From: Streptomyces sp. TLI_105
Lineage (GTDB): Bacteria > Actinomycetota > Actinomycetes > Streptomycetales > Streptomycetaceae
NCBI RefSeq assembly: GCF_900105415.1
Contig: NZ_FNSM01000001.1
Span: forward strand, 5,791,501 to 5,855,500
Reading direction: 5' to 3'
Length of the DNA: 64,000 nucleotides
A program made the translations under genes and the position numbers. This document shows, one piece after another, positions 51,111 to 59,706 of the stretch. Position 1 is the first letter of the stretch; every line of letters begins with the position of its first letter. Below the pieces are notes generated by a model. It did not search any database and was not told the DNA's origin. It worked only from the letters and a program-made list of their open reading frames with translations.

Positions 51111-52424
51111 CTACGGCAGGTCCGGCAGCCAGTTGCCGTGGAAGCCGTGCGGGACCCGGGCCGGCAGGTGGATCGTGGCCACCGGTCCGGCCGCGAGGTC
51201 GTCGGCGTCGAGGACGACCAGGTCGCTGCGGCCGGAGCCGGCGTCGTGGACGTACGTCATGAGCCAGCCGGCGGGGGACCCGTCGGCGACCGGGGCGAAC
51301 GCGGCCTCACCGGGCGTGCGGGCCGGCCCGAAGTCGTGGGCGACGGACGACCCCGCGTCCAGGTCGTAGCGCACCAGCGAGTTCCCGCAGGTCACGTGCC
51401 CGTACGCCGCCCGCAGCCCGGACAGCCGGTCGTCCACCCGGGGGAACTCGCCCGGGCGGTCGTCGCACTGTTCCTCCCGGACGGTCCCCGTGGCGGGGTC
51501 GACCGTCCACTTCCACAGCACGGCCTCCCGGTCCCGGTCGACCGTCCCGTCCGCGGCGCGCCGCCACAGCTCGGGGTAGCGCATGACGTGCACGACGACC
51601 GTCCCGTCCGCCGCGTCGTACGCGTTGAGGACGTGGAACACGTAGCAGGGGTCGAGGGCGAACCAGCGCACCCGCCCGTACGGGTCGTCGCGGCGCAGCA
51701 CACCGAGCCGGGCCCCGTACCCGTCGTCCCAGCGGTACGGCATCGTGCCGGTGCCGGCGAGGCCGAGGTCGAAGACCACCGGCAGGTCCAGGAAGACGAC
51801 GTGCCCGGCGGTGAGGGCGAAGTCGTGCATCATCGTCGGCCCCGGCACCTCCACCGGCCGGCTGACCGTCAGCTCGCCGGAGGCGTCGGCCCGGTGGTAG
51901 GTGAGGCACGGGGCCTCCGCGATCCCGTAGCCGAAGAAGTGCAGCTCCCCGGTGAGGGGGCAGGTCTTGGGGTGCGCGGTCATCGCGGTCGTCAGCCGGC
52001 CGCCGAAGTCGTACGGGCCGACGGTGTCCAGCGCGGGGGTGAGCTCGTAGGGCAGGGCCGTCTCGACGAGGGCGAGGGTGCGGCCCGCGTGCCGGACGAC
52101 GTGGGTGTTGGCCGGCCCGGCGGTGAGGTCCCGTCGGCCCCGCTCGTCGTACATCCGGGCCCCGTCGGTGAACGTGCCCGTGCGGACCCAGCGGTTGCGG
52201 TACGAGACGGCCCGGCCGCCCTCCAGTCGTACGCCGTGGACCATGCCGTCGCCGAAGAACCAGTGGCCGGAGGCGGCGTCGGCCGGGTTCGGCCCGTTGC
52301 GCAGGTACCAGCCGGTCAGCTCCTCGGGGATCCGCCCGGTGACGGGCAGTTCGTGCGCGGTCAGCTCCTCCGTGACCGGGGCGTAGTTGCCGGAGAGGTG
52401 GCGGGGGGCGGTGGAGGAGCTCAT
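51111..52424 (-). CDS. Carotenoid cleavage oxygenase (RPE65/CCD family)
   Basis: 437 residues. The four iron-binding histidines are identifiable: in MTAHPKTCPLTGELHFFGY, MMHDFALT, CYVFHVLNAYD and PHGFHGN at the C-terminus. The start GWYLRNGPNPADAASGHWFFGDGMVHG is the conserved CCD signature. It uses O2 to split a carotenoid or stilbenoid double bond. The start ATG overlaps the previous stop by 4 nt (ATGA). With the membrane protein it forms a two-gene operon divergent from a PadR regulator. Confidence 0.93.
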   Translation of the reverse strand: MSSSTAPRHLSGNYAPVTEELTAHELPVTGRIPEELTGWYLRNGPNPADAASGHWFFGDGMVHGVRLEGGRAVSYRNRWVRTGTFTDGARMYDERGRRDLTAGPANTHVVRHAGRTLALVETALPYELTPALDTVGPYDFGGRLTTAMTAHPKTCPLTGELHFFGYGIAEAPCLTYHRADASGELTVSRPVEVPGPTMMHDFALTAGHVVFLDLPVVFDLGLAGTGTMPYRWDDGYGARLGVLRRDDPYGRVRWFALDPCYVFHVLNAYDAADGTVVVHVMRYPELWRRAADGTVDRDREAVLWKWTVDPATGTVREEQCDDRPGEFPRVDDRLSGLRAAYGHVTCGNSLVRYDLDAGSSVAHDFGPARTPGEAAFAPVADGSPAGWLMTYVHDAGSGRSDLVVLDADDLAAGPVATIHLPARVPHGFHGNWLPDLP

Positions 52425-52975
52425 CGGGCACCGGCCTCGGTCCGGAGGGAGGTGATGTAGCGGGAGGTGAACAGCATCGGGACGACGAACCCGGCGATCT
52501 GGACGGCCGTGGCGGTCGTCGAGTGGCCCTGGCCGGCCCGGGCGAGGAGCGCGAGCGCGCCGGCGGTCAGCGCGAAGGCGGCCGTCCAGACGGTGGTGAT
52601 GACGGTGTTGGCCCGTACGAAGGGGCGCAGCCCCCAGACCTCGCGCGGCGCGGTGCGCTTGGCGACGCCCAGGGTGAAGGGCTTGCGGATGAGCAGCGAG
52701 ACCGCGGCGATCAGGGCCAGCGTGGCCGAGGACAGGGCCGCCGAGTAGCCGTGCACGGCCGATCGCGGGTCGGCGAAGGCGATGGCCGCCAGGGCCGCGA
52801 AGAAGACCGCCGAGCCGGTCTCGATGATCAGCGCGTCGAAGCCGGCCCCTCCGCGGCGCTGCTGCACGACCACCGCGACGGCGGCCACCAGGGCGGCGAG
52901 CGCGCCCCACTGCCACTGGGCGGACGGGATCACCGCGAAGACGATCCAAGGAAGGAAGGTGCGCACGTACGACAT
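52421..52975 (-). CDS. Hexahelical membrane protein coupled to the carotenoid oxygenase
   Basis: 184 residues from ATG 52975 (GGGGG upstream; a longer frame to 53083 runs through the operator). About six helices: TFLPWIVFAVIPSAQWQWGALAALVAAVAVVV, GFDALIIETGSAVFFAALAAIAFA, YSAALSSATLALIAAVSLL, then VITTVWTAAFALTAGALALLA and a last C-terminal helix. It has conserved Trp/Tyr/His positions but no known motif. The gene is translationally coupled to the CCD gene, so it may work on the same apocarotenoid, e.g. transport. Inferred from coupling only. Confidence 0.75.
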   Translation of the reverse strand: MSYVRTFLPWIVFAVIPSAQWQWGALAALVAAVAVVVQQRRGGAGFDALIIETGSAVFFAALAAIAFADPRSAVHGYSAALSSATLALIAAVSLLIRKPFTLGVAKRTAPREVWGLRPFVRANTVITTVWTAAFALTAGALALLARAGQGHSTTATAVQIAGFVVPMLFTSRYITSLRTEAGAR

Positions 52976-53005
52976 CGAAGACCCCCGGTTGCTGTTCGCC
53001 ACTCT

Positions 53006-53056
53006 GACGTTCCTGTTCTGACATGTCGAAAGTAGACGTTCCAGAACTGACATGTC
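53006..53056. promoter_or_regulatory. Two direct 22-bp operators in the PadR / membrane protein divergent promoter
   Basis: GACGTTCC..CTGACATGTC occurs at 53006-53027 and 53035-53056, 29 bp apart and identical at 19 of 22 positions. Each contains the palindrome TGACATGTC[A/G] (53019 and 53048). The pair lies between the divergent PadR (53082) and membrane protein (52975) genes. Probable PadR binding sites. Confidence 0.7.
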
Positions 53057-53081
53057 AAGAATGGAATGTAGAGTGATGCTC

Positions 53082-53627
53082 ATGAGCCTTCGACACGCCC
53101 TCCTGGGACTTCTCTCCGAGCGCCCCGCCAGCGGCTACGACCTGCTGAAACGCTTCGAGACCTCGCTGGCCAACGTCTGGCCCGCCACCCAGAGCCAGAT
53201 GTACGGCGAGCTGTCCAAGCTCGCCGCCGCCGGGCTGATCAGTGTCTCGGCGGAAGGGCCGCGCGGCCGCAAGGAGTACACCCTCACGGACGAGGGACTG
53301 GCCGAACTGCGCCGCTGGCTGACGGAGACCGAGCCGCAGCGCAACCCCCGCAGCGACACCCTGCTGAGGGTCTTCTTCCTCGGCGTGCTCACACCGGAGC
53401 AGGCGAGCGGCTACCTCGCAGGGCTGATGGACCTGTCCGACCGGGAGTTGGAAGCCCTGCGCGAGCTGGAGCGGTCGATCGACTGGGGCGACGACCAGCT
53501 GTCGGTGTACGGCCGGATCGCCCTGGAGTACGGCCTCCGCTTCAACGAGATGAAGCGCGAGTGGGCCCGCTGGGCGGTCACCCAGCTCCGCCGGCGCTCT
53601 GACCGTGAGCCTTCGCCGGGTTCGTGA
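53082..53627 (+). CDS. PadR-family transcriptional regulator
   Basis: 181 residues from ATG 53082, giving the canonical start M-S-L-R-H-A-L-L-G-L-L. PadR winged HTH (about 1-75: GYDLLKRFETSLANVWPATQSQMYGELSKLAAAGLISVSAEGPRGRKEYTLTDEGLAELRRWL) and a C-terminal dimerisation domain (about 95-181). It likely represses the divergent CCD/membrane operon and itself through the 53006-53056 sites; a carotenoid-derived ligand could lift repression. No ribosome site is obvious; the weak AGAGTG site or leaderless start is possible. Confidence 0.92.
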   Translation: MSLRHALLGLLSERPASGYDLLKRFETSLANVWPATQSQMYGELSKLAAAGLISVSAEGPRGRKEYTLTDEGLAELRRWLTETEPQRNPRSDTLLRVFFLGVLTPEQASGYLAGLMDLSDRELEALRELERSIDWGDDQLSVYGRIALEYGLRFNEMKREWARWAVTQLRRRSDREPSPGS

Positions 53628-53662
53628 TCATGCCTCCCGGCGTCCCGGACGGGGCCGGTCTC

Positions 53663-53950
53663 ATGACCGCTTCTGCGATCGCGGACGTGCAACTCACCGG
53701 AGATGCCGAGGAACCGGCCGAGTGCCGCTCGAAGGTCGTCGCGACGCCGGAGCCGTACGGTGGCAGGTACCTGGCCCGGGGCGGCGACATCGACGTGGTG
53801 GAGGGCGCCTGGACGCCTGGGCAGATCGTGCCGGTGGAGTCTCCGGGCGTGGCTGCCGCGCGGGCGCGGAACGAATCGGTGGAGCACCAGGCGATCGCTC
53901 CGCCGCGGATCGGCCGGGTGGCGTCGACCACGCCGGGAAAGCGGTGCTCC
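53663..53950 (+). pseudogene. Degenerate DUF1330 gene
   Basis: From ATG 53663 the frame reads IADVQLT..AEEPAECRSKVVATPEPYGGRYLARGGDIDVVEGAWTPGQIVPVESPGVAAARARNESVEHQAIAPPRIGR, a recognisable DUF1330 (dimeric ferredoxin-like, about 95 aa). After ~95 codons the expected ending is lost (RVASTTPGKRCSRSGAR...), and key residues such as WYDSPEYQ are altered. It is probably a broken, decaying copy. The stretch 53951-54047 holds no clear gene. Confidence 0.6.
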
Positions 53951-54047
53951 AGGTCCGGTGCCCGCCAGGAGAGCAGCCGGTGCCTGCCCTCCTGGCGCGT
54001 GGCGGCGGCGCCGAAGTCGAAGCCGCCGCAGGCGTGTTCCGCATCGC

Positions 54048-54845
54048 TTACCGGACCTGGCAGAACTCCGGGGCCTCCTCCCAGAACCGGAACAGCTGCG
54101 AGCCGCAGTACCGGCTGAGCTCCGGCACCCCGAGGGAGCGCATCAGGGCGTCGATCGCGTCGAAGAAGGCGCCGTTGACCGCCGGCACGAACAGCAGCGC
54201 GATCACGATGAAGAAGCCGTACGGCGCGTACGGCTCGATCTGCCGCTTCACCTTGTACGACAGCCAGGGCTCCACCACGCCGTAGCCGTCGAGCCCCGGC
54301 ACCGGCAGGAGGTTCAGGAGCGCGGCCGTCACCTGGAGGAACGCCAGGAACGCCAGCGCGAACCGGAAGACGAGCGGCACGCCGTCGAGCGCGCCCAGCC
54401 AGAACGGCGCCGTGCAGACGAGCGCGAAGAGCACATTGGCCAAGGGGCCCGCCGCCGAGATCAGGCTGTGCTTCCAGCGGCCCCTGATCCGGCCCTGCTC
54501 GATGAAGACCGCGCCGCCCGGCAGGCCGATCCCACCCATGATCACGAACAGCACCGGCAGGACGACGCTCAGCACGGCGTGCGTGTACGCGAGCGGATTC
54601 AGGGTCAGATAGCCCTTCGCGCCCACCGTGATGTCCCCGCCGTACAGGGCCGTCCGGGCGTGCGCGTACTCGTGCAGACAGAGCGACACGACCCACGCCG
54701 AGGTCACGAAGAGGAACACCGCGAGGCCGGGCGAGGCCGCGAAGCCCGTCCACACCGCCCACCCGGTGACGGCCATGACGGCGAGGATCGCCAGGAAGAC
54801 GGGGCTGATCCGCCGCTCGTGGTGCCGGGTGGTGGCCGTGGTCAT
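54048..54845 (-). CDS. Site-2-type intramembrane protease (M50 family)
   Basis: 265 residues with about six helices. The zinc motif HExxH (CLHEYAHARTALYGG) and the second motif NLLPVPGLDGYGV (with the Asp ligand) are both in place. Cleaves membrane-bound anti-sigma or other transmembrane substrates. Start ATG 54845. Stand-alone gene; a long non-coding repeat region lies upstream. Confidence 0.9.
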   Translation of the reverse strand: MTTATTRHHERRISPVFLAILAVMAVTGWAVWTGFAASPGLAVFLFVTSAWVVSLCLHEYAHARTALYGGDITVGAKGYLTLNPLAYTHAVLSVVLPVLFVIMGGIGLPGGAVFIEQGRIRGRWKHSLISAAGPLANVLFALVCTAPFWLGALDGVPLVFRFALAFLAFLQVTAALLNLLPVPGLDGYGVVEPWLSYKVKRQIEPYAPYGFFIVIALLFVPAVNGAFFDAIDALMRSLGVPELSRYCGSQLFRFWEEAPEFCQVR

Positions 54846-54966
54846 GACGGGGGCTCCCAGGGGACGAAGGACTACTGCCGGGGAAACGTACCGGTCCCTG
54901 ACGGGAGTTCCACCCCGCCGGTGCGGCCCCCGTTTCGCAGGGGCGGTGCCCCCCGCCCGTCGTGGG

Positions 54967-55354
54967 CAGTCGCTCCGCCGGGGCGGTGCCCACCCATCCC
55001 CGCGCCCCCGTTGTGGGCATGCGTTCCGCCGGGGCGGTGCCCACCCACCCCCGCGCCCCCGTTGTGGGCATGCGTTCCGCCGGGGCGGAACGGGTGGGCA
55101 CAACGGAACGGCGCCCTTGCCGGCGCCAGAGGCTCCCGCGCCCGAACCCGCACCGACAGGTACGGCGCACGCGTGGTGCGGGCCACGGCGCGGAACGCGG
55201 AGGCGCCGCTGAGGGCGCCGTCCCGTGTGCCCACCCTCCCCCAAGCTCTCGGCTTCGCTCGAGCAGGGGGACCCCCTCGCCCCAGCGGGACGACTGCCCA
55301 CACGGCGGGTGGGCGGGTGGGCACCGCCCCGGCGGGCGCGCGCCCACACGGCGG
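54967..55354. repeat. Left arm of a ~380-bp inverted repeat (with short tandem copies)
   Basis: This stretch, between the M50 gene and the AfsR-like gene, is non-coding and matches the reverse complement of 63630-64000 nearly throughout. It includes two tandem ~58-bp units (GTTGTGGGCATGCGTTCCGC..) and the common Streptomyces element CCCTCCCCCAAGCTCTCGG followed by CTTCGCTCGAGCAGGGGG. Spurious ORFs run through it. Confidence 0.85.
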
Positions 55355-55449
55355 GGGGCAGGAGGGGCACCGCCCAGGCGGGGCGGGGGCGAAAGTCCGG
55401 GTGTGGCCCCGCCGAGGAGCAGGTGGGGGTCTCGCGGAGAATGGGGTCC

Positions 55450-58400
55450 GTGCGTTACTCCGTGCTCGGCCCGACCCTCGCCCGCCTCCCCGACGGCACC
55501 GACGTGCCCGTCGGCGGTCCCCGGGTCCGTGCGCTGCTCACCGTCCTCGCCCTGCGGGCCGGCCGGGTCGTTCCCGTGTCCGATCTCGTCGACGAGGTGT
55601 GGCACGGCGACGAGCCGCCCGCGGACGCCCCCGCCGCGCTCCAGGCCCTCGTCGGGCGGCTCCGCAGGGCCCTCGGCCGGGACCGCGTGGTCTCCGCCGA
55701 GGGCGGTTACCGGCTGGACGCCCGGCCCGAGGACGTGGACGTCCGCCGCTTCGAGCGCCTCGCCGCCGAGGGCCTGGCCGCGCTCGGCGGAGCCGATCCC
55801 GCACGCGCCGCCGCCCTCCTCGACGAGGCCCTCGGGCTCTGGCGCGGGCCGGCCTTCGCCGATCTGCCGGACCGGGACGCGGAGGCCGCCCGCTGGGAGG
55901 CCCGCCGGCTCGACGCCCGCCGGGCGAGGCTCGACGCCGCCCTCGCGCTCGGCGGAGCCGCGGCCGCCCTCCCCGAACTCACCGCCCTCTGCGCCGCCCA
56001 CCCCCTCGACGAACCCCTCCAGGCCCTCCGGATCCGCGCCCTGCGGGACACCGGCCGGGCCGCCGAGGCCCTCGCCGCGTACGAGTCGGTCCGCCGCGCC
56101 CTCGCCACCCGCCTGGGCACGGACCCGTCGCCCGCCCTGCGCGCCCTCCACGCCGAGCTGCTGGCCCCGGAGCCCCCGCGCGCCCCCCTCCGGGGCAACC
56201 TGCGCGCCCGGCTCACCAGTTTCGTCGGCCGCGACGAGGAGATCGCCCTGGTGCGGGACGACCTGCGCGGCGCGCGGCTCGTGACGCTGCTCGGGCCCGG
56301 AGGCGCCGGGAAGACCCGGCTCTCGCAGGAGGCGGCCGAGCGGGGGACCGAGGACTGGCCGGACGGCGCCTGGGTGGCGGAGCTCGCTCCCGTACGGGAC
56401 CCCGAGGCCGTGCCCGAGGCGGTGCTCGCGGCCGTCGGCGCCCGCGAGACCGTGCTCCGCGGCGCCGGAGCCGAGGAGCTGCGGGGCGGCGGCGACCCGC
56501 TCGCCCGGCTCGTCGAGCACTGCTCCGGGCGCCGGATGCTGCTCCTCCTCGACAACTGCGAGCACCTCGTCGGCGCGGCCGCCGAACTGGCCGAGGCGCT
56601 GCTCGCCCGCTGCCCCGAGCTCCGGGTGCTCGCGACGAGCCGGGAGCCGCTGGGCGTCCCGGGGGAGACGCTCCGGCCCCTCGGCCCGCTGCCGACCGGG
56701 ATGGCCCTGCGGCTGCTTGGCGAGCGCGGCGCGGCGGTCCGTCCGGGGTTCCGCGTCGAGGGCGACCCGGTCGCGGCGGGCGAGGTCGTGCGGCGCCTCG
56801 ACGGTCTGCCGCTGGCCATCGAACTGGCGGCGGCCCGGCTGCGGATGCTGACCTTGCGTCAGATCGCGGACCGGCTCGACGACCGCTTCCGGCTGCTGAC
56901 GTCGGGCGCGCGGACGGTACTGCCCCGGCAGCAGACCCTGCGGGCGGTCGTCGACTGGTCCTGGGACCTCCTGGACGGGGCCGAACGGGCCGTCCTGCGC
57001 CGGCTCTCGGTCTTCACGGGCGGCTGCGACCTGGAGGCGGCGGAGGCCGTCTGCGCGGGCGAGCCCCACGTCGCCGAGCCGCCCGCCCCCGAGCCCCGCC
57101 CGGCCGCACCCTCCGCCCCCCAGCCCCACGTCGCCGAGCCGCGCGCCGGCGAGCAGCCGGCGCCCGTCCTCGACCTCCTCGGCGCCCTCGTCGACAAGTC
57201 GCTCGTCGTCGCCGCGCCCGGTGAGGCCGGCATGCGGTTCCGGCTCCTGGAGACCGTCGCCGAGTACGCCGGGGAGCGGCTCGACGAGGCGGGGGAGCGG
57301 GCCGGCACCGAGCGCCGGCACCTCACGTACTACCGCGAACTCGCCCGCCGCACCGACCCCGAGCTGCGCGGTTCCGGGCAGGCCGGGGCCATCGCCCGGT
57401 TCGGCACCGAGTACGGGAACATCCGTACCGCCCTGCGCCGGGCCGTCGACGCCCGGGAGGAGGACGAGGCGCTGCTCCTCGTCCACTCCCTGCTCTGGTA
57501 CTGGCAGATGCGCGACCTGCGCGCCGACGCGCTGTACTGGGCGGAGTCCGTCGCCGCGCTCGGCCCCGACCCGTTCGGGACGCCCGCCGCCCCCGTCGTA
57601 CCGCTGTACGAGCCCTGCACCGCCACGCCTCCGCCGCTCTCCGAGGAGCAGCGCTGGGAGGCCCGGCGCGGCGTGCGGCTGATCGAGCTGATCAACATGG
57701 ACTACGAGACCGGCCGCTGGCTGACCCCCGCCGGCGTCGAGCGGCTGCGGCGGATCAACGCGATCTATCCGCCGGGGCTCCCGCAGACCTGCCGGCTGCC
57801 CGGCTCCTTCACGGTCTTCGCGGTCCTCCTCATGGGCGAACCGGGCCGCATGGGCGAGGCCCTGGAGGCGCACGTCGGCGCCTGCCGCCGGCACGGCGAC
57901 GAGTGGGAGCTCGCCCACGCCCTCCAGCTGCGCGCCAACATGATGGCCAACCGGGGCGACCTGGCCGAGCGGGCGAGCGCCGACGCGGAGGAGAGCCTGG
58001 AGATCTTCGTCCGCCTCGGGGACGCCTGGGGCGCGGCCGAGGCGCTGTCCTCGCGCGCCGAGGCCCGGGAGCGACGCCTCGAGTTCGAGGGCGCGGCCCA
58101 GGACTTCGCCGACGCCATCGCGTACGCGGAGCGGATCGGCGCCCAGTCCCAGATGGCCCTGCTGCGCGCCCGCTACGCCGACATGCTGATCGAGACCGGC
58201 CGCGGCGAGGAGGCGGAGCGGATCCTGCGCGAGGTGGTGGAGGGCGAGCACGGGCGCGGCCACGAGCCGATGCTGGCCGGGCGGATCTTCCTGGGGCTGC
58301 TGCTCGGCCGGACCGGCCGGACGGCCGAGGCGCGCGAGCAACTGGAGCGGCTGCTCGACGAGTTCCGCTCCGACAGCCTCTTCAGCTCCGATACGTTCTC

Positions 58401-58830
58401 CATCTTCGAGGGCTTCGCGCTCGGCAGCCTGGCCTGGGTGTACAACCTCGAGGAGCGGTACGACACGGCGTTCACGCTGTCCCGGCGGGCGTACGGGCGC
58501 TCCCTCGGCGGCCTGTCGCTGATGGTCGCCCCGCAGATGCCGGCGATCCATCTGATCACCGCGGCCTGGGCGCTCGCCGGGCTCGGCGGCCCCCGTGCCC
58601 GTACCGCCGCGGTCCTGCTCGGCGGGTACGAGGGGCTGCTGCCGCCGGGGCACCTGGCGCCGCCCATGGAGCGGGAGAACCTGGCGCGGGCGACGGAGCT
58701 GTGCCGGTCGGCGCTCGGGGACGGGGAGTTCGAGGCGGCATACGCGGAGGGCGGCGGCCTCTCCTTGGAGGAGGCCGCCGCCCTGCTCGGTCGCGCCGCC
58801 GACGCGATCAGTGAGCGCGCCGAGTCATGA
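55450..58830 (+). CDS. AfsR-like BTAD / NB-ARC / TPR transcriptional regulator
   Basis: 1126 residues from GTG 55450 (GGAG 10 nt upstream; ATG 55441 is too close to it). Domain order: OmpR-type winged HTH (about 3-90, RALLTVLALRAGRVVPVSDLVDEVW), BTAD (about 95-240), NB-ARC ATPase (about 260-560, P-loop GPGGAGKTRLS at ~275 and LLLLDNCEHLV), then a helical TPR-like region to the end. No TTA codon. The design matches AfsR/SARP activators that control secondary metabolism, here probably the downstream ABC exporter or a distant cluster. Divergent? No: it runs toward the ABC genes, which are on the opposite strand. Confidence 0.9.
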   Translation: MRYSVLGPTLARLPDGTDVPVGGPRVRALLTVLALRAGRVVPVSDLVDEVWHGDEPPADAPAALQALVGRLRRALGRDRVVSAEGGYRLDARPEDVDVRRFERLAAEGLAALGGADPARAAALLDEALGLWRGPAFADLPDRDAEAARWEARRLDARRARLDAALALGGAAAALPELTALCAAHPLDEPLQALRIRALRDTGRAAEALAAYESVRRALATRLGTDPSPALRALHAELLAPEPPRAPLRGNLRARLTSFVGRDEEIALVRDDLRGARLVTLLGPGGAGKTRLSQEAAERGTEDWPDGAWVAELAPVRDPEAVPEAVLAAVGARETVLRGAGAEELRGGGDPLARLVEHCSGRRMLLLLDNCEHLVGAAAELAEALLARCPELRVLATSREPLGVPGETLRPLGPLPTGMALRLLGERGAAVRPGFRVEGDPVAAGEVVRRLDGLPLAIELAAARLRMLTLRQIADRLDDRFRLLTSGARTVLPRQQTLRAVVDWSWDLLDGAERAVLRRLSVFTGGCDLEAAEAVCAGEPHVAEPPAPEPRPAAPSAPQPHVAEPRAGEQPAPVLDLLGALVDKSLVVAAPGEAGMRFRLLETVAEYAGERLDEAGERAGTERRHLTYYRELARRTDPELRGSGQAGAIARFGTEYGNIRTALRRAVDAREEDEALLLVHSLLWYWQMRDLRADALYWAESVAALGPDPFGTPAAPVVPLYEPCTATPPPLSEEQRWEARRGVRLIELINMDYETGRWLTPAGVERLRRINAIYPPGLPQTCRLPGSFTVFAVLLMGEPGRMGEALEAHVGACRRHGDEWELAHALQLRANMMANRGDLAERASADAEESLEIFVRLGDAWGAAEALSSRAEARERRLEFEGAAQDFADAIAYAERIGAQSQMALLRARYADMLIETGRGEEAERILREVVEGEHGRGHEPMLAGRIFLGLLLGRTGRTAEAREQLERLLDEFRSDSLFSSDTFSIFEGFALGSLAWVYNLEERYDTAFTLSRRAYGRSLGGLSLMVAPQMPAIHLITAAWALAGLGGPRARTAAVLLGGYEGLLPPGHLAPPMERENLARATELCRSALGDGEFEAAYAEGGGLSLEEAAALLGRAADAISERAES

Positions 58831-58845
58831 TCCCCCGGTCGGGAC

Positions 58846-59706
58846 TCAGGTCTTCTTGCGGAACTTGGCGACCGCGAGCGGCGCCGTGATCACCGTGATG
58901 GCGACCGACCAGCCGAGGGTCATCCACACCGAGTGGGCGACCGGGCCGCCGTTGATCAGGTTGCGGGCGGCGTCGGCGAGGTTGGACAGCGGGTTGTAGT
59001 CGGTGAAGGCCTCCAGCCAGCCGGGCATCGAGGTCGGCGGGGCGAAGATCGAGGAGCCGAACTGGAGCGGCATCAGGACGAGCATCGCCATGCCCTGGAC
59101 GGCCTGGGCCGTCTTCATGGTGAGGCCGAGCAGGATGAAGATCCACATGAGGGAGGCTCCGAAGACCACCGACAGGCCGATGGCGGCGAAGAGGTGGAGC
59201 ACCGAGGTGTGGATCTCCAGGCCGAGCAGGAAGGCCATGCCGAGCAGGATCGCGGTGGCGATCATCATCCGGCCGACCTCGACGACGATCTTCGCGACGA
59301 GGACGGAGGACCGGGCGATCGGCATCGTCCGGAACCGGTCCATGACCCCCTTCTTGAAGTCGTCGTTGACGCCGGTGCCGACGGCCATGGCGATGTTCAT
59401 GCCCATCATCGCCATCAGGCCGGGGGCCACGTAGTTCACGTACTCGGCCTGGTTGCCCTTGCCGGCGATCGCGCCGCCGAAGACGTACACGAACAGCAGG
59501 ATGAAGATGATCGGCATCAGGACGGCGTCGAACATCGACTCCGGGTCCTGCTTGATCTGGAGGGCGTTGCGGCGGGCCAGGGCGCCGATGTGGCGGAGGT
59601 TGGCCCGCAGGCCGATCCGGCCCTCCGCGACGGGCGCGGTGCGCGGTGCGGCCGGACCCGGACCCCGGGTGCCGGCGGGGGACTTGGTGACAGTGGTCGT
59701 GCTCAC
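58846..59706 (-). CDS. ABC-2 exporter permease (DrrB-like)
   Basis: 286 residues from GTG 59706. N-terminal Pro/Gly/Thr-rich tail, then six helices (SMFDAVLMPIIFILLFVYVFGG, YVAPGLMAMMGMNIAMAVGTGV, IARSSVLVAKIVVEVGRMMIATAILLGMAFLLGL, and so on). The sequence FDAVLMPIIFILLFVYVFGGAI is typical of DrrB daunorubicin-type permeases. The start overlaps the ATPase stop by 4 nt (GTGA). With that subunit it exports a drug or lipid. Confidence 0.92.
   Translation of the reverse strand: MSTTTVTKSPAGTRGPGPAAPRTAPVAEGRIGLRANLRHIGALARRNALQIKQDPESMFDAVLMPIIFILLFVYVFGGAIAGKGNQAEYVNYVAPGLMAMMGMNIAMAVGTGVNDDFKKGVMDRFRTMPIARSSVLVAKIVVEVGRMMIATAILLGMAFLLGLEIHTSVLHLFAAIGLSVVFGASLMWIFILLGLTMKTAQAVQGMAMLVLMPLQFGSSIFAPPTSMPGWLEAFTDYNPLSNLADAARNLINGGPVAHSVWMTLGWSVAITVITAPLAVAKFRKKT

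Noticed and set aside
54962..55450. Frames through the repeat arms (also 63352-63981)
   Set aside because: Both encode the same SAGAERVGTTERR-like text only because the DNA is repeated; no start signal or domain.
53578..58653. 1691-residue minus-strand frame
   Set aside because: Antisense to the AfsR-like regulator; Gly/Arg/Glu-rich shadow of G/C third positions.
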